Positions 7,349 to 10,544 of a stretch of DNA of 10,544 bases are shown here, piece by piece. Location of the stretch: positions 48,613 to 59,156 of the forward strand of contig DCVO01000132.1 in the NCBI GenBank assembly GCA_002327405.1, written 5' to 3'. The stretch comes from Thiobacillus sp. UBA2186 (GTDB lineage: Bacteria > Pseudomonadota > Gammaproteobacteria > Burkholderiales > Thiobacillaceae). The notes beneath the pieces were generated by a model, which saw only the letters and a list, made by a program, of their open reading frames with translations, had not been told where the DNA came from and did not search any database. The number at the start of each line of letters is the position of its first letter. The stretch's first letter is position 1. A program made the translations under genes and the position numbers.

Positions 7349-7612
7349 TTATTCGTAGTGCGTCCACATCCTGATTATTTTTACGGTCCGGCTTTCTTCA
7401 AGCACTTGGTAAACCAGGCGATGCTGGATATTGATTCGCCTTGAGCAGGCGCCGGACAGGTCACCCACCAGTTTCTCGTAGGGCGGCGGATTCTGGTAAG
7501 GGTTTTCCGCGAGGATGTCCAACAGGGCCCGGGTTTTGTCTTTCAGCCCCGCCCGGCTGATCCTGGTCGCATCTTTCTGCGTCTGCCTGGTGTAGACCAG
7601 CGTCCATTTCAC
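7349..7612 (-). CDS. yoeB: YoeB/Txe family mRNA interferase toxin
   Basis: The toxin of a type II toxin-antitoxin pair. YoeB-family proteins cleave mRNA on the ribosome when not bound by YefM. I choose the GTG at 7612: it overlaps the antitoxin stop as GTGA, has GGGAG about 8 bases upstream, and gives an 87-residue protein beginning (M)KWTLVYTRQTQKDA, as expected for the family (E. coli YoeB has 84). A GTG at 7633 would add seven residues with no family counterpart. The conserved residues are present: E46 in PPPYEKL, R59 in SRRI, R65 in NIQHRLVYQV, and the C-terminal H85-Y86 in MWTHYE, matching the E46, R65, H83 and Y84 catalytic set of E. coli YoeB. The toxin therefore looks intact. It ends 25 bases before purB. 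Confidence 0.92.
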   Translation of the reverse strand: MKWTLVYTRQTQKDATRISRAGLKDKTRALLDILAENPYQNPPPYEKLVGDLSGACSRRINIQHRLVYQVLEESRTVKIIRMWTHYE

Positions 7613-7851
7613 CAGCCCGGCTCCCGGCCGCACTCATCGAGGGGGGCCGCCATACCCTCGCGAATGGATTCGCGCATGCCGGGAATGGAGAGCAAATACA
7701 GGGTTTCCTGTATCGCCTGCCAGTCCTCTTCGGACACCAGCACGGCGTTGCGGCGCTTGCCCGTAATCAGCACGGGTTCGTGGCTTGCCGCTGTTTCGTC
7801 AATCAAACGATACAGGCTCGCGCGGGCTTCGCTTGCGGTCAAGGTGCTCAT
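7609..7851 (-). CDS. yefM: YefM/Phd family antitoxin
   Basis: An 80-residue antitoxin of the Phd/YefM family, which binds YoeB through its C-terminal half and represses its own operon through its N-terminal half. The N-terminal block TASEARASLYRLIDETAASHEPVLITGKRRNAVLVS is typical of the family: the ITGK and NAVLVS strands of the DNA-binding domain are plain to see. It is followed by EEDWQAIQETLYLLSIPGMRESIREGM, the toxin-neutralising segment. ATG 7851 has a strong AAGGAG a short distance upstream. The stop overlaps the toxin start by four bases (GTGA), the usual coupling that keeps antitoxin made first. Two CGTACG palindromes lie in its promoter. Confidence 0.93.
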   Translation of the reverse strand: MSTLTASEARASLYRLIDETAASHEPVLITGKRRNAVLVSEEDWQAIQETLYLLSIPGMRESIREGMAAPLDECGREPGW

Positions 7852-7875
7852 TGGGTACTCCTTTATCAGACCAGA

Positions 7876-7904
7876 ATCGTACGTTAAATCGTACGTTTGT
7901 GCAA
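7876..7904 (-). promoter_or_regulatory. Toxin-antitoxin promoter and YefM-type operator
   Basis: Read on the minus strand, TTGCAC (7904-7899) and TACGAT (7881-7876) are separated by exactly 17 bases and make a plausible sigma-70 promoter. Two CGTACG palindromes (7878-7883 and 7890-7895) lie within the -10 and the spacer, 12 bases centre to centre, in a near-repeat AATCGTACGTT. E. coli YefM-YoeB recognises paired TGTACA-core palindromes with the same 12-base spacing. Occupation would block RNA polymerase. Confidence 0.7.
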
Positions 7905-7942
7905 GTTGCCGCCTTTAACGTGAAACAACGCGTAGCGTTTCC

Positions 7943-8050
7943 TCGTCCCCCTCTCCCACGAAGAGAGGGCCGGGGAAGCCCGCTCCCCTCTCCCTCGGGG
8001 AGATGGGCCGGGGGAGAGGGTGCCACGGGGAGAGGGCCGGGGAGAGGGAA
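7943..8050. repeat. G/A-rich palindromic repeat cluster
   Basis: About 105 bases of short inverted and direct repeats between recR and the toxin-antitoxin promoter. CCCTCTC and GAGAGGG around an 'acga' loop form one hairpin near 7949-7968. CCCCTCTCCC (7984-7993) can pair with the first of three direct copies of GGGGAGAGGG (8011-8020, 8027-8036, 8039-8048). Similar CCCTCTCCC/GGGAGAGGG palindromes are common extragenic repeats in proteobacteria. No coding capacity is supported. Confidence 0.7.
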
Positions 8051-8104
8051 CGGACACGGCGGCTGCTGCGTTCATGATTCGGGTTGGCGCAGTCGCCATG
8101 TCCG
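8051..8104 (-). terminator. Long hairpin directly after recR
   Basis: CGGACACGGCGGCTG (8051-8065) and CAGTCGCCATGTCCG (8090-8104) are inverted repeats matching at 13 of 15 positions. One of the two exceptions is a G-U pair in the minus-strand RNA. An inner CTGCG/CGCAG could extend the stem. It abuts the recR stop codon. There is no T tract, so it may be an mRNA 3'-end structure or a factor-dependent terminator for the dnaX-ybaB-recR operon. Confidence 0.5.
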
Positions 8105-8710
8105 TTAGCTGACTTGCTGGCGGTCGCGGAAAGCCTGGGCAATGGTACCCAGGTCGACATACTCCAGTTCGCCGCCCAGCGGCACCCCGCGCGCCAGGCG
8201 CGACACCTTGAGGCCCTTTTCGTGCAGGCGTTCGCCCAGCATGTGCGCGGTGGCTTCGCCCTCGGGCGTGAAATTGGTGGCCAGCACGACTTCCTCGACC
8301 ATGCCGTCGAGCGCGCGGTTGAGCAGTTTATCCATGCTGATTTCGCGCGGGCCGATGCCGTCCAGCGGGCTCAACCTGCCCATCAGCACGAAATACTGGC
8401 CGTTGTAGCTTTGCGTGGCTTCCAGCGTGTTAAGGTCGGCGGGCATTTCCACCACCGCCAGCAGGCGTTTGTCGCGGCGCGGATTGGCACAGGTGGGGCA
8501 AATTTCGGATTCGGAAAAATTGTTGCACAGGCGGCAATGCCGCAGGCTGGTCAACGCATGGTCGAGGGCGGCAGCGAGTTTCTCCGCACCGGCGCGGTCG
8601 CGCTGCAGCAGGTGGTAGGCCATGCGCGCCGCCGACTTGGGGCCCACGCCGGGCAGGGCGCGCAAGGCGTCGATCAGGGCGGCCAGCGCGCCGGGCTGCT
8701 TGTCACTCAT
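8105..8710 (-). CDS. recR: Recombination protein RecR
   Basis: A DNA-binding ring protein that works with RecO (and RecF) to load RecA on gapped DNA. The 201 residues equal E. coli RecR in length. In order: a helix-hairpin-helix segment LPGVGPKSAARMAYHLL (19-35); a zinc-finger with C59, C62, C71 and C74 (CRLC...CPTC); then a Toprim domain beginning RLLAVVEMP (E88) and continuing through GQYFVLMGRLSPLDGIGP. The C-terminal LARGVPLGGELEYVDLGTIAQAF is typical. ATG 8710 is preceded by AAGGA 7 bases upstream. It is the last gene of the dnaX-ybaB-recR series, but a small membrane-protein gene and a 157-base gap holding repeat copy C separate it from ybaB, where many genomes have the two nearly adjacent. 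Confidence 0.97.
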   Translation of the reverse strand: MSDKQPGALAALIDALRALPGVGPKSAARMAYHLLQRDRAGAEKLAAALDHALTSLRHCRLCNNFSESEICPTCANPRRDKRLLAVVEMPADLNTLEATQSYNGQYFVLMGRLSPLDGIGPREISMDKLLNRALDGMVEEVVLATNFTPEGEATAHMLGERLHEKGLKVSRLARGVPLGGELEYVDLGTIAQAFRDRQQVS

Positions 8711-8734
8711 TTACTTGTCCTTGAAAACTACCGC

Positions 8735-8850
8735 AAGCCACATAGGGCAAAGAGCGTTAAACAAAGAGGACAAGAGGACAGGAGTAAACCCTGTTTTTTC
8801 CTCTTGTCCTCATGTCCTCTTTGTAAAAGGACTCAGTGTTCTCTGAGACT
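8735..8850 (+). repeat. Palindromic interspersed repeat, diverged copy C
   Basis: Lies between the 63-aa gene and recR. ACAAAGAGGACAAGAGGACA (8761-8780) pairs with TTGTCCTCATGTCCTCTTTGT (8804-8824) to form a strong stem around an AGGAGTAAACCCTGTTTTTT-like loop. The order AACAAAGAGG, GAGTAA, CCCTGTTT, CCTCTTGTCC follows copies A and B in the same orientation. The outer CGCAGAG arms are replaced by a degenerate CTCAGTGTTCTCTGAG version, so this copy is older or belongs to a sister subfamily. Confidence 0.7.
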
Positions 8851-8867
8851 GACTGCTTTTTTCAAGC

Positions 8868-9059
8868 CTATTCCGGCATCGAGCCCGGCGGCTCCTTGCC
8901 CGACAGGATGAGGTAGAAACCCAGCGCAACCAGCGCCATCCACAGCACCACGGCGCCCATGCCGAAACGCCCGGACAGCGCGCCCATGTTGAACATCACC
9001 ACCAGCGCCGCCACCAGCACGGCATTGCCGGCCCAGAAACGGATTCTTTGTGATTGCAT
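8868..9059 (-). CDS. Small two-helix membrane protein, unknown function (63 aa)
   Basis: I do not recognise a named family. ATG 9059 lies 8 bases after the ybaB stop and gives 63 residues: a short basic N-terminus (MQSQRIRF), a hydrophobic helix at about 9-28, a glycine-containing turn (GALSGRFGMG), a second helix at about 34-53, then a polar tail SGKEPPGSMPE. Basic residues at the N-terminus and in the turn give no clean inside-positive pattern. The ribosome-binding site is weak, so translation may be coupled to ybaB. Third positions are G/C-rich like the neighbours. The same frame runs open upstream through ybaB, but that part is a shadow. Its place in the dnaX-ybaB-recR operon suggests co-expression, not necessarily a shared role. 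Confidence 0.7.
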   Translation of the reverse strand: MQSQRIRFWAGNAVLVAALVVMFNMGALSGRFGMGAVVLWMALVALGFYLILSGKEPPGSMPE

Positions 9060-9067
9060 GGCGCTGA

Positions 9068-9391
9068 TCAGAACGGCATTTTCATGCCGGGGGGCAGCGG
9101 CATCCCCTGCGTGATCGCGCCCATTTTTTCCTGGGTGGTGGATTCGGCCTTGCGCACGGCATCGTTCATCGCTGCGGCGATCAGGTCCTCGAGCATTTCC
9201 TTGTCGCCCATCACGCTCGGGTCGATCTGCACGCGGCGCACGTCGTTGCGGCAGGTCATGGTGACCTTGACCATGCCGGCGCCGGACACGCCTTCCACTT
9301 CCGTTTCCGCGAGTTGCTCCTGCGCTTTCTGCATGTTCTGCTGCATCAACTGAACCTGCTTCATCATGTTGCCGATTCCGCCTTTCATCAT
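9068..9391 (-). CDS. ybaB: YbaB/EbfC family nucleoid-associated protein
   Basis: A small dimeric DNA-binding protein (YbaB/EbfC), reported to bind DNA and influence nucleoid structure. The 107 residues compare with 109 in E. coli. Family features are the N-terminal GNMMKQVQLMQQNMQKAQEQLAE helix, the EVEGVSGAGMVKVTMTCRNDVRRVQIDPSVM sheet, the DKEMLEDLIAAAMNDAVRKAE helix, and the LPPGMKMPF tail. The start is ATG 9391: it overlaps the dnaX stop as ATGA, and AGGAGG (9398-9403) sits 6 bases upstream inside the dnaX coding region. The next codon is also ATG (9388). The dnaX-ybaB-recR order is widely conserved in bacteria. Confidence 0.95.
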   Translation of the reverse strand: MMKGGIGNMMKQVQLMQQNMQKAQEQLAETEVEGVSGAGMVKVTMTCRNDVRRVQIDPSVMGDKEMLEDLIAAAMNDAVRKAESTTQEKMGAITQGMPLPPGMKMPF

Positions 9392-10544
9392 TGCTGCCCT
9401 CCTGAAGGTTGTATTGACGCGGGATCCACCCGCGCATCGAACTGTTCCACCAGATCCCGGATGAAGGGATCGGTCTCGATGGCCGCCACGGCTTCCGCCT
9501 GTTTCTCGGCCTTGGCGCGGGCGCGCACTTCGACCGGACTCTGTCCGCCGGAGGCGCCGACTTCGAATCTCACCTTGAGTCCGGCGCCGAATTTCTGCCT
9601 GAGCGCGGCCTCCAGTTTTTCCTGGTAGATCTTGTCGAGCAGGTGCTTGTGCGTTTCGGCGAGCCCCAGACACATCGCGCCGCCGTCGAAGGACTTGAGC
9701 TCGCACTGGTCGGCCAGCATGCGCGCCATGCCACCCAGCTTGAGGTCGGCGACGATGGCGGGCCAGTCCTGGCCGGATTGCGCCTGAGCCGTGGGCTGTG
9801 CGGCCGGCATGCCAGGCAATTTTTCCGAAACCGCCGGAGGCGCCGCAGCTTGAACGGGCGGGGGCGGAGCGGCAACGGACACCGTGCGCCGTGCGCCAGT
9901 GACGGCAAGCGGTTTGCCGGTTTCGGCCGCCGGGGTGAACGCCAGCATGCGCAACAGCGTCATGCTGAAGCCCGACAGCTCGTCCGGCGCAAAAGGCAGG
10001 TCGCGGCGGCCGTTCAGGGCAATCTGGTAATAAAGCTGCACGGTCTCGGCATCGAGCTTCTGCGCATATTCCTGCACGCGTGCGGCGTCCTGTTCCTCAT
10101 TGGCAAGCGCAGACGGCGCGGCCTGGGCCAAGGCAATCTGGGTGAGCAGACTGCCAAGGTCCTGCAGTGCCGCGCTCAGGGACAGGCCGCGTTCGGCGAG
10201 CAGGCGCGGTTGCGTCAACAAGGCATCGGCATCCTGGCGAGCCAGCGCATCGAGAATGTCGAACAGGTATTCCCGTCCCACCGTGCCGAGCATGGCTTCC
10301 ACCGCGGCGGCTTCGAGCTTGCCGCTGCCGTGGGCGACGGCCTGGTCGGTGAGCGAGAGCGCATCGCGCATGCTGCCGTTGGCGGCGCGCGCAAGCAGGT
10401 TCAGCGCAGCCGCTTCGGCGGCGATGCCCTCCTCGCCCAGCACATAGGCAAGGCGCTGCGTGACCTGCACCGGGGTCATGGGCTTGAGGTTGAACTGCAG
10501 GCAGCGGCTCAATACGGTGACCGGGATCTTCTGCGGGTCGGTGG
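9388..10544 (-). CDS. dnaX: DNA polymerase III subunit tau/gamma, 5' end beyond window
   Basis: Clamp-loader ATPase subunit of the DNA polymerase III holoenzyme. The window holds the last 384 residues. The N-terminal Walker A and zinc-binding parts lie outside. Visible are the TDPQKIPVTVLSRCLQFNLK sensor-1 region at the window edge, the helical lid with NGSMRDALSLTDQA (sensor-2 region), and the collar domain up to about SGFSMTLLRMLAF. A proline/alanine-rich linker follows (PPPPVQAAAPPAV), then a C-terminal tau domain with the DWPAIVADLKLGGMARMLADQCEL and GLAETHKHLLDKIYQEKL blocks. Its retention shows the full-length tau form is encoded. The stop TGA overlaps the ybaB start by four bases. I see no canonical A AAA AAG slippery site for making the shorter gamma form. 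Confidence 0.95.
   Translation of the reverse strand, partial: TDPQKIPVTVLSRCLQFNLKPMTPVQVTQRLAYVLGEEGIAAEAAALNLLARAANGSMRDALSLTDQAVAHGSGKLEAAAVEAMLGTVGREYLFDILDALARQDADALLTQPRLLAERGLSLSAALQDLGSLLTQIALAQAAPSALANEEQDAARVQEYAQKLDAETVQLYYQIALNGRRDLPFAPDELSGFSMTLLRMLAFTPAAETGKPLAVTGARRTVSVAAPPPPVQAAAPPAVSEKLPGMPAAQPTAQAQSGQDWPAIVADLKLGGMARMLADQCELKSFDGGAMCLGLAETHKHLLDKIYQEKLEAALRQKFGAGLKVRFEVGASGGQSPVEVRARAKAEKQAEAVAAIETDPFIRDLVEQFDARVDPASIQPSGGQQ
9398..9403 (-). promoter_or_regulatory. Strong Shine-Dalgarno for ybaB inside dnaX
   Basis: A perfect AGGAGG on the minus strand, 6 bases before ATG 9391 and inside the last codons of dnaX. It decides the ybaB start and is the strongest ribosome-binding site in the window, consistent with more YbaB than DnaX being made from the shared mRNA. 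Confidence 0.8.

Noticed and set aside
7943..8050. Possible CRISPR array from three GGGGAGAGGG copies
   Set aside because: Units are only 10 bases, irregularly spaced (2-6 bases apart) and part of inverted repeats; no spacers and no cas genes.
8084..8911. Plus-strand 275-codon frame over recR and repeat C
   Set aside because: It spans a clear recR gene and a palindromic repeat; no start context or recognisable domain.
9388..10544. Programmed frameshift site in dnaX for a gamma subunit
   Set aside because: The A-rich stretches on the coding strand (for example GGAAAAATTG and GGAAAAACTG) do not make a canonical X XXY YYZ heptamer in frame, and no E. coli-like A AAA AAG is present.

Overview
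The window looks like chromosomal DNA from a high-GC proteobacterium, most likely a betaproteobacterium. This rests on the strong G/C bias at third codon positions, the dnaX-ybaB-recR order, the DUF502 and DUF2288 genes, and protein sequences close to proteobacterial PurB, RecR and AckA. No rRNA or other decisive taxonomic marker is present, so the assignment is an inference.

Left part (1-3520, minus strand): a phosphoketolase gene (xfp, its 3' end cut by the window) preceded by acetate kinase (ackA) and by a small 46-codon reading frame that ends 3 bases before the ackA start. Phosphoketolase makes acetyl phosphate from xylulose-5-P or fructose-6-P. AckA turns acetyl phosphate into acetate and ATP, so the pair forms a short phosphoketolase bypass. 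A divergent promoter region of about 320 bases separates this unit from a plus-strand DUF502 membrane protein gene (3843-4424), the only gene on the plus strand.

Middle part (4473-7851, minus strand; transcription runs from high to low coordinates): a YefM/YoeB-type toxin-antitoxin pair, purB (adenylosuccinate lyase), a DUF2288 gene, and a CnoX/YbbN-like thioredoxin-TPR protein. The toxin-antitoxin promoter carries two CGTACG palindromes 12 bases apart, the geometry known for YefM-YoeB operators. The toxin gene ends 25 bases before purB, so this promoter may also feed purB.

Right part (8105-10544, minus strand): the replication/recombination operon dnaX (5' end beyond the window), ybaB, a 63-residue two-helix membrane protein of unknown function, and recR. 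A long hairpin directly follows the recR stop codon. A G/A-rich palindromic repeat then separates it from the toxin-antitoxin promoter.

The least expected feature is a family of about 135-base palindromic repeats in three of the gaps between co-directional genes (purB/DUF2288, DUF2288/cnoX, and in diverged form 63-aa gene/recR). Two copies have arms built of CGCAGAG units. All three lie in the same orientation and nearly fill the gap. They look like non-autonomous mobile palindromes inserted into formerly compact operons. I found no clearly new defence or metabolic system. The repeat family, the two small genes and the toxin-antitoxin/purB arrangement most deserve a second look.
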